Shown here: positions 38,301 through 46,383 of the stretch, piece after piece
Numbering within the stretch: position 1 is the first letter of the stretch
Layout of the letters: each line of letters begins with the position of its first letter
From: JADKCL01 sp031415375
Lineage (GTDB): Bacteria; Bacteroidota; Bacteroidia; J057; JADKCL01
Assembly (NCBI GenBank): GCA_031415375.1
Contig: JANORP010000104.1
Coordinates: 1 to 63,801 of the forward strand
Direction of reading: 5' to 3'
Length of the DNA stretch: 63,801 nucleotides
Made by a program: the position numbers and the translations under genes
Notes under the pieces: generated by a model
What the model was told of the DNA's origin: nothing
Databases searched by the model: none
The model's input: only the letters and a program-made list of their open reading frames with translations

Positions 38301-39437
38301 AATGTATGTGATGGCGACACGGTCTTCTTCACGGATTCGTCCTCCGTGAGCAACGGGGTGATTGCGCAATATGCCTACACCTTCGGCGATGGCAATGGCG
38401 CCAACGCTGCCAACCCAACGTGGATCTATGCGCAACCGGGAACCTATGTCGTTTCTGAAACCGTGACGAGTGACAACAACTGCATAGCCATCGCGGTAAA
38501 CACGGTCACCGTCTATGCACTTCCCAATCCCGACCCCATGGTGGTCGGGTATCCCGATATTTGTGTCGGTGACACGGTGCGCCTTCAGGAAGTGCAAATC
38601 TTCCCGCATTACAATTGGGAAACGGGCGATACCAACAATTCGATCGGTATCCAAGGCCGCAGCGATTGGGTGGTGCTCACCGTCACTGACGCCAACAGTT
38701 GCACCAACAGTGACTCTGTGCAGGTGCGTTTCCACAATGTGCCCCGCCCCGAGGCCGTGGTCACCCCTGATCCAAATGCTACATTCTGCTCCAATGACAA
38801 TTCGTTTGTCAATGCAGGCGGCTCCTATTTTTCCTACAATTGGTCCACGGGCGCAACCGCGCCCTCGACCATCGTAGCCCAGTCTGGGCCAGTCTCGGTG
38901 ATCGTCACCAATGGTTTTGGCTGCACAGACACCTCCGAAACGGTCAATTTCACGATTTTGCAATCACCCGCCACTCCCCTCATCACCCAGGTGGGGAACG
39001 TCCTCAGCACCACGGCTGCCACGACCTACCAATGGTATTTGAACGGTTTAGCAATTCCGAATGCGACTGCCCAACAGTACACAGCCCTTGCGACGGGCAA
39101 TTATGCCGTTGCGGTCACCAATGGAAATGCCTGTGCGACCTTCTCAACCGCAATATCGACGGTGGTCGGGAGCACGCCTGAGTTCTTCACCGAATTCAGC
39201 CTCTTCCCCAATCCCTGTGGCAGCGAGGCGCATCTCCGTGGCATGTTGAAAAAGGGTGGATCCATGCAGATCAGGCTTCTCAATGCCACAGGTCAAGTGA
39301 TCTGGGAAGACACAGTGGCCGTGTCGGCAGGTGTTTTTGAACATGTGTTGGAAACGAGGCTGCTCCCAGCGGGATATTATGTCTGCCAAATGACCCTGGG
39401 CAAGGACATGCTGCATCGGGTGGTTGTGAAGCAATAA
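35373..39437 (+). CDS. SBBP/PKD repeat protein with T9SS type A sorting domain
   Basis: This 1354-residue exported protein has a signal region (IAATLSLLMYFGGLIHAQ). ATG 35373 is preferred to the TTG at 35349. About seven SBBP beta-propeller repeats follow (GGANLDFISDAVSDGQGGLY, then VTGYTNSPNFPTT and relatives), then seven PKD domains, Ig-like segments (FSYNWSTGATAPSTIV), and a C-terminal sorting domain (EFSLFPNPCGSEAHL ... LLPAGYYVCQM). It sits 120 bases after the PorE-like gene, so it may be its own unit. It is likely a surface adhesin of the same locus. Confidence 0.9.
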   Translation: MRNFISFKLVHHGRYCCRIAATLSLLMYFGGLIHAQNQTINPPRKWATSIGGANLDFISDAVSDGQGGLYVTGYTNSPNFPTTLVGSPGSGYDVFVARYDSLGAVIWSTRLGGSGNDFGQAIARDGAGNVVVAGKLGGQGTFVTDSTYKGIGDDILVLKLSSTGNLLGAARYGGSAADEAVGVSVGSNGHIVVVGNSSSSDIPTSSALYNGTSGDAFVLRLRSNLSRHWAFRYGGNSFDKANDVVVEAATGNIYVGGETGSSNFQQTIATYQGSGGAKGFVLRLDSLGTRAWAQRYGGSGVERVYALHLPPTGGLLVAGYTTSSDFPLTIAGLGGSGLDAFLLNLNLDGTRGFARRLGGSLDDLGNDIATDLAGNIFMTGETQSLNFPSSNNAYKGAGRDQFVSKFGAAGNYIWSFPYGGLSDDFVGGGLTSDAASVYLAGHTQSINYPQTLPGTGGNTARGAVLRMRDCVGQNADFIFQHVCEFDTVQFTNLSVRGTSDTIAHRWWFGDGDSSDVVHPSHYYASPGRYNVRLRVTSPCGVDSDITKVVNVYPAPRVDFGHPLACETRGIAFVDSTVLDTTVGSFIASWVWAFGDGGLSAQQNPTHSYAFAGDYAVHFTVTSNHGCADSLVDTVRVHHRPAANFGVTDICLRDSAMFRDSTLLGGDSLTTWAWDFGTLGATASVQNPAYVYLTADTFAVRLITTTNEGCSDTMIKPIKVLPLPMVNFGMTAVCWPDAVTYTDSSSIVGDLIAGYVWHFGDNLSDTLQNTQHSYAAAGEYDVVLWVLTASGCADSLRTTLNVHDKPTADFSAPAACWPEAINFSDGSAVAGDSLVTWSWAFGDGDIASTQSPSHLYALPNTYSASLEVISSFGCRDTIVKNVTVHPKPTAFFAPSNVCFPLPLSLTDGSTVSSGAITGWNWNFGDGSTGFLPFTAHLYANAGSYIVTLIATTADGCRDTIQDSVEIYAQPAANFGVENVCDGDTVFFTDSSSVSNGVIAQYAYTFGDGNGANAANPTWIYAQPGTYVVSETVTSDNNCIAIAVNTVTVYALPNPDPMVVGYPDICVGDTVRLQEVQIFPHYNWETGDTNNSIGIQGRSDWVVLTVTDANSCTNSDSVQVRFHNVPRPEAVVTPDPNATFCSNDNSFVNAGGSYFSYNWSTGATAPSTIVAQSGPVSVIVTNGFGCTDTSETVNFTILQSPATPLITQVGNVLSTTAATTYQWYLNGLAIPNATAQQYTALATGNYAVAVTNGNACATFSTAISTVVGSTPEFFTEFSLFPNPCGSEAHLRGMLKKGGSMQIRLLNATGQVIWEDTVAVSAGVFEHVLETRLLPAGYYVCQMTLGKDMLHRVVVKQ

Positions 39438-39692
39438 GGGTGCTTCCCGCCATGGTGACCGCAGTTTTTCCGTGCTGGTAGGTGCACGTTTCTATGGCCG
39501 AATTTGTCGTACACCCCCAAAATAATGGTGCTGCGTTGCTCCATTTTATTCATCGTTTCATTTGCAGCAGCAAGCATCGGCTCAAAAAACGAAGTGCCTT
39601 ACCGTTGCACTGCGTTTTTAGACGGACTTGAATATTGCGACCTTGGGATAGCGATGTCGGAAAGCCCTATTGGCTGTCCTATTGTTGCCGAT

Positions 39693-40385
39693 TCAAATTT
39701 TCCAGACGATGCCAAAGCGGTCTGCGATGCTACGGGCGAAGGCGGCGTATTCGTATTGTGGTTGGCAATTTTTGATGAGCAATTTCAGGCAATCTGGATC
39801 GCCTTTTTTGGCCGTGAAGGCCAGTAGAAATATATTGAAGACGGCCTTGGAGCGATGTTGCAACAGATCAGGGCGATTGAGGCCAAGGTCTCTTTCGGTG
39901 GTTTCACCTCTGAGCACTTTGGGAATCACTTCGGCGAGTTCTGTGTGTGGGTTGATAACAAAATCGAAAAAGTCATTGGGTTCCTCCTCGACAGGATTTA
40001 CGTAAGGGCCGCCATCTGCGGCTTCGGGGAATTTGGTGCCTTTGTATTTTGCCCCATTGCATCCACCGCAAGCAAGGAGCAAATTGTCCCACTCAAAGCA
40101 CAATTCTGGGAATCGATGCTTGGGGCGAAAGTGCTCGATTTGATCATAAGATACATGCCTGATGTGCGATTCGCAAAAGGCACATTTGGAGCCGAACATG
40201 ACTTGCAGTTGGTTCCGTACAGCATCGTCGGCATATTTCCCTTCAGTCTTTTTCTTCGCTTTTTTCTTGTCGTCGTTTTCTTTGTCAGCCGCAAGCGTGG
40301 CGATGGCCACCAAATAGGCATCCCGCCAATCATTGGCGTTTATTGCAAGCACATAGGGCTTTGTAGTCCTAGCAACATTGATCAT
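39693..40385 (-). CDS. ptuB: Septu-like defence HNH nuclease PtuB
   Basis: This 230-residue protein of the TIGR02646/HNH kind has Cys68 and Cys71 in KCAFCES, DQIEHFRPK (Asp81, His85), then NLLLACGGCN with Cys106, Cys109 and Asn110. These form a zinc-bound HNH nuclease core. The N-terminus has a Lys-rich stretch (DDKKKAKKKTEGK). Its ATG overlaps the stop of the ATPase gene by 4 bases. An AAA ATPase coupled to this HNH protein is the Septu anti-phage arrangement, in which PtuA controls the PtuB nuclease. Gene order (A then B) agrees. Confidence 0.82.
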   Translation of the reverse strand: MINVARTTKPYVLAINANDWRDAYLVAIATLAADKENDDKKKAKKKTEGKYADDAVRNQLQVMFGSKCAFCESHIRHVSYDQIEHFRPKHRFPELCFEWDNLLLACGGCNGAKYKGTKFPEAADGGPYVNPVEEEPNDFFDFVINPHTELAEVIPKVLRGETTERDLGLNRPDLLQHRSKAVFNIFLLAFTAKKGDPDCLKLLIKNCQPQYEYAAFARSIADRFGIVWKI

Positions 40386-41701
40386 CCGAATTTCTCCTTC
40401 AGCAATGCCTCGATTTCCAATTGGATATCGGATGGCCCCATGCCTGGGCCAAGCGCCTCGCGTACAAAGGGATAGGTCGCTTCCAATTCCTTTTGCTCTG
40501 CTGCATTGAGCGAAGGCTTGCGTTTGAGGGCATAATATGTGTCGATCTGTGCTTGGGTTTCTTCAGAGAACTCGGAGACAAGACCGAAGGCTGGACTGCG
40601 GAGGATGTCATCGACGCTTTGGGCGAAAATGTTGCTGATGCGCTCGACTTTGACATCTCCCTCTGTTTTGCAAAAGCGATAGGTCACGGCATCGCTTCCT
40701 GCGCCAGCTGCTATGACAGGGCTGTGTGTGGCTACGATAAATTGGATATTGGGAAATGTTCGTCGGAGGAATCCTGGCATCGACCGCTGCCAACTTGGAT
40801 GTAGGTGAATGTCCAATTCATCAATCAACACGATACCTCTTGCTTCCAAGGGAGACTTGCTGTCTGGAAATGCGTGCATCATTCTATAGATCAGATCTCC
40901 CGCGAAGGAAAGCACACTTCTCAAACCATCCGAAAGGCTTCCGATCCCAATTTCTTTTTGGGGAGATTGAAAGCGCATTCTGCCATTTTCATCGACACCC
41001 AAGAGGCGGTATCCGGCGGGCAGCAGGGAATTGATTGCCTTTTTGCCTAATTCAAACTGCTTTTTGGCAAGGGGTTTGTCGGTTTTTGTAATTTGATAGT
41101 CTAGAAATACCATCCAAGTTTCAAATGCTTCAAGTGGCATATCAGATCGAAATTGAGACAAGAAATTTGTATGCCGCATCGGAACCTGTTCTCTCGGCAC
41201 AAGACCTCCCTTGGTATCCGCGAGTCTCCTGAAGGCCCCATATCCCGCGCCAAACCAACCTTTGCCTTCCGGCAGAAACGCTGAGGCGCGAAGGCTTGCC
41301 ATCATTTCCTCGATTTGATGACTGATAGCAAATGTGGGTTCATAATAATCACGACCATGAATGCTGGTTTTCCCCAATCCTACGACAAAATAGGCATACT
41401 CAAAGATATTCTTGGAAGGAGATCTGTCGCTCAATTTGTCGCCATCATTCCTGTGAAGGCGCAATCCGATCTGACCAAATTTTCCGCTTTCGGTGATCCA
41501 ATCATCTGGCGAGCACAACTTATTCGCCCCTTCTGGTCCTGCTAAGAGCAATCCGATCGCCTGCAAGACTGTCGTCTTCCCTGTTCCATTTTCCCCCAAA
41601 AAGGTCACCCATTGGAAAGCCTTCTCTTTTTTGTCGCCGAGCTGGATCGTCTGCGATTGGAAACACTTTACATTTTCGAGGGTCACTTCTTCAATCCACA
41701 T
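40382..41701 (-). CDS. ptuA: Septu-like defence ATPase PtuA
   Basis: This 439-residue AAA ATPase of the RecF/SMC-like type starts at ATG 41701 (MWIEEVTLENVKCFQSQ), rather than an upstream extension. Walker A is GENGTGKTT near residue 36, and Walker B is GIVLIDELDIHLHPSW, with ATHSPVIAAG as the switch. The late region carries helical segments (DTYYALKRKPSLNAAEQKE). Coupled by a 4-base overlap to the HNH gene, it forms a Septu-type pair. Other defence families also pair such ATPases with HNH proteins, so the exact subtype is a reasoned call. Confidence 0.8.
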   Translation of the reverse strand: MWIEEVTLENVKCFQSQTIQLGDKKEKAFQWVTFLGENGTGKTTVLQAIGLLLAGPEGANKLCSPDDWITESGKFGQIGLRLHRNDGDKLSDRSPSKNIFEYAYFVVGLGKTSIHGRDYYEPTFAISHQIEEMMASLRASAFLPEGKGWFGAGYGAFRRLADTKGGLVPREQVPMRHTNFLSQFRSDMPLEAFETWMVFLDYQITKTDKPLAKKQFELGKKAINSLLPAGYRLLGVDENGRMRFQSPQKEIGIGSLSDGLRSVLSFAGDLIYRMMHAFPDSKSPLEARGIVLIDELDIHLHPSWQRSMPGFLRRTFPNIQFIVATHSPVIAAGAGSDAVTYRFCKTEGDVKVERISNIFAQSVDDILRSPAFGLVSEFSEETQAQIDTYYALKRKPSLNAAEQKELEATYPFVREALGPGMGPSDIQLEIEALLKEKFG

Positions 41702-41841
41702 GGTGCTGCACTTACTTGAAACGCTAAGATAGTTGTTTGCGGGCAAATCTGGGAATTGCAATTGTTGCAGGCAGGGCACTTCCGCTTTGCCCTGGCATCC
41801 CTTTCACCTCATTGTTTGCGGCAAATTTCCTAATTTGGGGC

Positions 41842-42243
41842 ATGATAGCGAGAATTGTTTTGGATTTGGTGCAGGAGCCTGAGCCTACTCGGCCGATCGC
41901 CTTGATTTTGATAGGGGCACTGGTCGTGATGATGCTCTTGGAGGGCGGCATTTTGGCTGCTTTTGGGTTGCGGCCGATCGGCAAGGCATTTACCAATAGT
42001 TTTTTGGTAAATATGGCTGCTTGTGGCGCGGGTTTCGTGTTTTGGATGGCCTGCGAGATCCTTGAGTTGCCGGGTTTGGCTGTGCTCTTGGCTGTGTGGG
42101 TGGCCGCTACGGCGGTGCAGGGTCTGGTTTTGTCCACACAGCGCGAGAACCTTTCTTTGGGCCGCAGCTGGCTGGCGGCGGTGGCGATGAAGTCGGTTTC
42201 AGCGGGGCTATTGATCGCTGGTTTCTTGCTCTTTTCCAATTGA
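41842..42243 (+). CDS. Small multi-pass membrane protein
   Basis: This 133-residue protein has about four membrane helices (PIALILIGALVVMMLLEGG, SFLVNMAACGAGFVFWMA, GLAVLLAVWVAATAVQG and a final helix VSAGLLIAGFLLFS). ATG 41842 is chosen; a longer frame from 41737 has poor N-terminal composition. It ends 6 bases before the MFS gene, so the two are probably co-transcribed. It may be a partner or regulator of that carrier. No named family is recognised. Confidence 0.65.
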   Translation: MIARIVLDLVQEPEPTRPIALILIGALVVMMLLEGGILAAFGLRPIGKAFTNSFLVNMAACGAGFVFWMACEILELPGLAVLLAVWVAATAVQGLVLSTQRENLSLGRSWLAAVAMKSVSAGLLIAGFLLFSN

Positions 42244-42249
42244 TAGCAC

Positions 42250-43299
42250 ATGAAAAATGTACTCAAAGTATCGCTGCTCGGTCTGGCCCATGGCTTGAGC
42301 GATTGCGCTGCCGGATTCATGATCGGCACGCTCCCCGATGGGGGCGCTGGCGGTTGGTTGGATGTCGGGGCTTTGGTATTGCTGTATAATGTATTGGCGT
42401 TTGGTGGGCAGGTGCCTGCAGGCGTGGTCGTGGATCGGCTGGGCAGGCCCAAGCTGGTACTGGCGCTGAGCCTGTGCCTGGTGGCTGTGGCTTTGCTGGT
42501 ATTTCCGAACGCGCCCTTGCTGGCGATCGGCCTTGCGGGTGTGGCGGGGGCTTTTTTCCATGTCTCGGGGGGCATGCTGGCCTTGCTGGCATTTCCCAAG
42601 AGTACTGTGGGTGCAGGCTTGTTTGCTGCGCCAGGGGTGATGGGCCTCGCTTTGGGCGGCTATATGGCTTGGCTGGGTATGCCTGCTTTGCTGGCCTTGG
42701 CAGGGATCGTGGCCTTGGTGGTTTTGCTGATTTTGGTGCTGGAATATCCTGCACCTGCGTCGGTGCCGCAACCTGCGGCGCAAGGCGATGCCCTCGAATG
42801 GCATGATTTGATCATGCTGGTATTGTTGCTGGCGATTGCGATGCGGTCGGCGGTTTGGAATCTGTTTGAACTCATTCATTCCGCTGATCATGCCTTGTTG
42901 CTGGTTTTGGGGCTGGCGGCCATGCTCGGCAAGGTCGCCGGCGGATTTTTGGCGGCGCGCTGGGGATGGCGGCGCTATGCGGTGATCGCCTTGGTGATCT
43001 CGACGCCGCTCCTCATGCTCGGCGGCACGCTGTGGTGGACGCTATTGCTGGGCATTTTCCTCCTCCAATCTGCTACGCCCGCTGCCGTGATGGGCATGTA
43101 CAGGCTCATGCCGCGCATGCCCGCAACGGCGATCGGCATGTGTTTCGGGCTCGCGATCGCAGCTGGTGGTGTACCTACAATGCTCGGCTGGCGGCCTGAA
43201 CCCTGGACGCTTGTCATACTGTTGCCGATCGTGGCAGTTGGGTATTGGGTTGGGATGCGAAGGCAGCCTGTAGCCTCGGCACCTGCCAACGCAAAGTGA
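42250..43299 (+). CDS. MFS-type membrane transporter
   Basis: This 349-residue protein has about ten to eleven hydrophobic helices. After helix 2 comes GVVVDRLGRPKLVLAL, the loop motif of the major facilitator superfamily, and a second copy in the C-half (GGFLAARWGWRRYAVIAL). It is shorter than the usual 400 residues. The substrate cannot be told. Codon use is rich in CTG and GCC, like neighbouring genes. Confidence 0.72.
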   Translation: MKNVLKVSLLGLAHGLSDCAAGFMIGTLPDGGAGGWLDVGALVLLYNVLAFGGQVPAGVVVDRLGRPKLVLALSLCLVAVALLVFPNAPLLAIGLAGVAGAFFHVSGGMLALLAFPKSTVGAGLFAAPGVMGLALGGYMAWLGMPALLALAGIVALVVLLILVLEYPAPASVPQPAAQGDALEWHDLIMLVLLLAIAMRSAVWNLFELIHSADHALLLVLGLAAMLGKVAGGFLAARWGWRRYAVIALVISTPLLMLGGTLWWTLLLGIFLLQSATPAAVMGMYRLMPRMPATAIGMCFGLAIAAGGVPTMLGWRPEPWTLVILLPIVAVGYWVGMRRQPVASAPANAK

Positions 43300-43463
43300 A
43301 CGCGGGTGGTTGCAAACTCATTTTTCTGCTTCTCTAGCGTTCATGAGCTTTGGGCACGGCCTCAGCCAACGGTGTTCAGGCAATCAATTGGCTGGCCATT
43401 CTTCCTAAAAATTGAACCAAATTCCTCACCAACCATTCGCCAAGAATCCCGTAATTCCCTTCT

Positions 43464-44021
43464 ATGCCCGCCACCCGAATCGCCCTTCCGCTGATTGTCT
43501 TTGTCGCTGCGATCGGCATAGCACTCGCGGCATCGCTGCTCCCTTTTATTCCTACATGGCACACCTTTCAGGTAGTGACGACGATGTTTGCGTTGGCGGC
43601 GGGGCTTGCGGCTGCGGTTTGGCTGATCAGAGGTGTCTGGCTGCAGACAGGGGAGCGCCTGACACAGGGCTTTCGGCTGGTTTTGGCAATGGCTGCGAGC
43701 TTTTTGATTGGGGCGAGTCTGCTCTTTGTGTGTTTCCTGAGCTTGGTGGGTCTCAATGGCTTTTTGTTTCCACCAATTTACAGCCATCAAGTCGATTTTC
43801 CCGCCTACGAAACAACGATCTACGTGTTTGACACGAGTTTTTTGGATCCGAGTACAAGCTTTTCCTACCGCAAGGGCTGGCTGCCCTTCCTGCATGAAAT
43901 CGGGAATTTTGGCGGTGTGAGTGCCTCAGATGTGCAGATCGTCCAAGAGGGCGAGTGGGCTGTGGCTGATTTTTTCAAGCTCCATCTGCCCACAGCAGCG
44001 GTGGAGCGGCTGGGTTATTGA
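43464..44021 (+). CDS. Hypothetical membrane protein
   Basis: This 185-residue protein has three N-terminal membrane helices (IALPLIVFVAAIGIALAASL, VVTTMFALAAGLAAAVWLI and LAMAASFLIGASLLFVCFL). A soluble domain of ~75 residues at the C-terminus follows (VDFPAYETTIYVFDTSFLDP). No family is recognised. It is convergent with the gene at 44027, with 5 bases between the stops. Confidence 0.6.
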   Translation: MPATRIALPLIVFVAAIGIALAASLLPFIPTWHTFQVVTTMFALAAGLAAAVWLIRGVWLQTGERLTQGFRLVLAMAASFLIGASLLFVCFLSLVGLNGFLFPPIYSHQVDFPAYETTIYVFDTSFLDPSTSFSYRKGWLPFLHEIGNFGGVSASDVQIVQEGEWAVADFFKLHLPTAAVERLGY

Positions 44022-44026
44022 CATCC

Positions 44027-44791
44027 TCATTGACCCAATCCTGGCACCAACTTCAGTTCGCGATCGGCGGCTGCGATGTCAAAAAAGTAGTCTTGCCCGA
44101 GTGCGGCTGCGATCGCGCGGTCTTGCGCGAGGCGCACATCGAGGGCGGGTGCGTGCGGGTCTGGGCGCAACACCAACAAGGCACCTCCGGCACCCAAGTC
44201 GATGAACTGGTGGATCGGTAATGCCTGCAAGCTGGCCTTGCCGAAGTGTGCGACGGCTTCTGGGCCCAGTACCGTGAGCCAATAGATGCCTGTGAGGGGG
44301 CCTTTGAAGTCAAAGCCAACCTTTTGGATGCCCTCAACACCGCCCGGGGAGAGGATATCGCGCCAATGCTTGGCTTTCCAGTCTTCGTAGGGGGCGACAC
44401 CTCCTGCGATCCCAGGAAACTGCGCGCAAAGCTGGGCAAAGAAGCCTATCAAATCTTGCCATCCCTCCTCCGTTCCAAAATGATCGCCCGACAATTCCAG
44501 CAACCACCGCAAGGGTTTGCTGCTATTCCATTTGATATCGGCTGAGAATGAGCTGTCTTTGGAGCGCAACATCACGGAGCCGAGCTTGCGGGTGGGGCTA
44601 CCGCACAGCATGGCGATCGCATCGGTTTCGCTCTTGGCGGTGAGCGCCTTGCGGATCGGTTCGTTTCGGTCAAAATGGCTGGGGCTGGCGATGCCTTGCG
44701 CTGCTGCGAGCAATGCCAGCAGTGCTTGGGCGGAGGCATCAGTGTCAAAATGATAATTGGTGTTCAAGACCAACCAAAAGCGATTTTCCAT
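44027..44791 (-). CDS. Candidate immunity protein (DUF3396/Imm52-like)
   Basis: This 254-residue soluble protein has no signal. It begins MENRFWLVLNTNYHFDTDA. The C-terminal part GPLTGIYWLTVLGPEAVAHFG resembles, from memory, the core of DUF3396/Imm52-type immunity proteins. It lies 18 bases after the DUF4157-toxin gene on the same strand, where a cognate immunity gene is expected. That placement is the main evidence. It could instead be an unrelated hypothetical protein. Confidence 0.55.
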   Translation of the reverse strand: MENRFWLVLNTNYHFDTDASAQALLALLAAAQGIASPSHFDRNEPIRKALTAKSETDAIAMLCGSPTRKLGSVMLRSKDSSFSADIKWNSSKPLRWLLELSGDHFGTEEGWQDLIGFFAQLCAQFPGIAGGVAPYEDWKAKHWRDILSPGGVEGIQKVGFDFKGPLTGIYWLTVLGPEAVAHFGKASLQALPIHQFIDLGAGGALLVLRPDPHAPALDVRLAQDRAIAAALGQDYFFDIAAADRELKLVPGLGQ

Positions 44792-44809
44792 GGCTGAAAT
44801 TTACCTTTT

Positions 44810-46108
44810 TTAAAGGTGATAATACACATTGTCGGCAGCGGCCATGAGGGAAGAGCTTAATTTTGTCGCGGTTTCTTTGCCTTTGGGGCCACGCACGACG
44901 AGGTCAAATTCTCTTTCGGGGAGGTCCAGTGCAGTCGTACTTCCTGCTTTTTTGATGGTAACATTCCCACCTCTTGAGTCTTCTCCTTTGGCGATGGCAT
45001 AGATCGCCTCTAGTTGTTCCGTGAAGGATTGGTATTTGACATCCTTCACATCACCTACCACTTTGCTGGTCATGATATCTGGTATCGCGCGTTTTGTTCC
45101 GCCACTATACATGTCTGCAAACGTGACGTCATAGGCTTGGTTGTTTTTGGAAACGCTATCGCCATAGACAGCTGCAATCGAAGAGGTCTCCACCAACTTG
45201 CCGCTTTTGCGGGAGCCGCGCCCACTCAAGTAGGTGAACGGCCATTGGAAATCGTCGTCATTTCCCTTATTGCTCAAATAAGGATCTTTGTATTCATCCT
45301 TGTAACGATCCAAAGTGCCTGGGGCGAGGTCCTCTACGGATTCCATGGCCTCATTGACCTCTGATGCATCGGTAATCTCATCGAGTTCCTCCAATGCCGT
45401 CTCCTTGTTTTCCTCCGTAGCTTTTGCACTGCCCGAGGTCAGCAGTTGCGCGACCAATTGCGCGCTGCCACCTCCAGCGGGTGCCGTTGCCAATTGTTTG
45501 CTAGGGTCGGCCTTGGTTTGCAGTGCTTCGGCACCTTTTACATCGGCCTCTCTTTCCAAAGCGGGGTTGTCATTGACGGCTTGTCCACCGACTTCTGTGG
45601 TGGGTTGCACACGACCTTGGCGCTGCTGCACGACGTGCCAAGCCTCGTGGGGCAGGTGCTTTTCTTGGCCCGCTGCGACGTGAATGTCATTGCCCTGGGC
45701 GAATGCGTGGGCATTGAGTTGGGCGGGTTGGGAGGAGTTGTAGTGGACCTTGACATCGTCCATGGCCATGCCCGAGAGGTTCTCGATGCCCGATTTGAGC
45801 TGGTCGGGCAGGCCAGTATCGTTGCGCTTGCGCTGTATGGCTGGGCCAGCGAAGAGGCTGGCTGCTTGCATCAATTGGGCAGTCTGCTGCACCTGCGGGC
45901 TGTTGCTGGCGGCTGCCTGCAATGCGCGCAGTTGATGGATTTGTGGGCTGGCATCTGCGGCGGCTTGCAGCTGCCGCAATTGCGGGGTATTGGGACTCTC
46001 GGCCGGTGGCGCGTCGTGGGTGGATTTCAATTGGCCGACCTGCATTTCGCCGCCTTCGTGGCTTTCTTGGGCGATCTTGGGGCTTTCCTTGATTTCGTTG
46101 GCTTTCAT
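44810..46108 (-). CDS. DUF4157 polymorphic toxin with PD-(D/E)xK-like C-terminus
   Basis: This 432-residue protein has a Gln/Ala-rich low-complexity N-terminus with repeated LRxLQAAAxxSPQ units (about 40-80). The DUF4157 domain follows (about 100-175): GIENLSGMAMDDVKVHYNS, AFAQGNDIHVAAG and HEAWH (154-158), an HExxH zinc-type motif. DUF4157 is typical of effectors of extracellular contractile injection systems and related toxins. The C-terminal domain (about 270-432) has IPD (Asp344) and GDVK (Asp353, Lys355), then SFTEQ, the layout of a PD-(D/E)xK nuclease of the Tox-REase kind. No injection-system genes are in the window. The next gene is a likely immunity partner. Confidence 0.78.
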   Translation of the reverse strand: MKANEIKESPKIAQESHEGGEMQVGQLKSTHDAPPAESPNTPQLRQLQAAADASPQIHQLRALQAAASNSPQVQQTAQLMQAASLFAGPAIQRKRNDTGLPDQLKSGIENLSGMAMDDVKVHYNSSQPAQLNAHAFAQGNDIHVAAGQEKHLPHEAWHVVQQRQGRVQPTTEVGGQAVNDNPALEREADVKGAEALQTKADPSKQLATAPAGGGSAQLVAQLLTSGSAKATEENKETALEELDEITDASEVNEAMESVEDLAPGTLDRYKDEYKDPYLSNKGNDDDFQWPFTYLSGRGSRKSGKLVETSSIAAVYGDSVSKNNQAYDVTFADMYSGGTKRAIPDIMTSKVVGDVKDVKYQSFTEQLEAIYAIAKGEDSRGGNVTIKKAGSTTALDLPEREFDLVVRGPKGKETATKLSSSLMAAADNVYYHL

Positions 46109-46280
46109 CTTTTCCAGAATTTGAGTCCAAAGAAAGTACCTTCCCGTTTGCAGATCGATTACATTTTTCAGCCTAAAGATAAATGCGCTTTTGGGGCAGT
46201 GCGATTTGATTTAGGCTCTTGGATTTGCAGGAAGGCTATTTTGTGGCGTGTTTGGGCTGGATTCGGATAAATGAGCGGCC

Positions 46281-46326
46281 AAAAAAAACAGACCAGCGCT
46301 TCTTTTGGGAATTGAGCGCTGGTCTG
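46281..46326 (-). terminator. Intrinsic terminator of the cytochrome gene
   Basis: A perfect 12-bp stem (CAGACCAGCGCT / AGCGCTGGTCTG) with a 14-base loop is followed on the minus strand by eight T. It lies about 60 bases past the stop of the minus-strand gene at 46384. Confidence 0.85.
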
Positions 46327-46383
46327 ATTCAAAAAATGCCTTGACGGAAAGCTATGCCGTTGCCGACAAGAACTCGCGGTGGG

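Noticed and set aside
39504..39827. A plus-strand frame with a signal-like start
   Set aside because: It overlaps the 3' part of PtuB on the other strand, whose motifs are clear, and has no recognisable domain.
44810..46108. A nearby extracellular contractile injection system
   Set aside because: DUF4157 suggests such cargo, but no sheath, tube, baseplate or AAA+ loader genes lie in the window.
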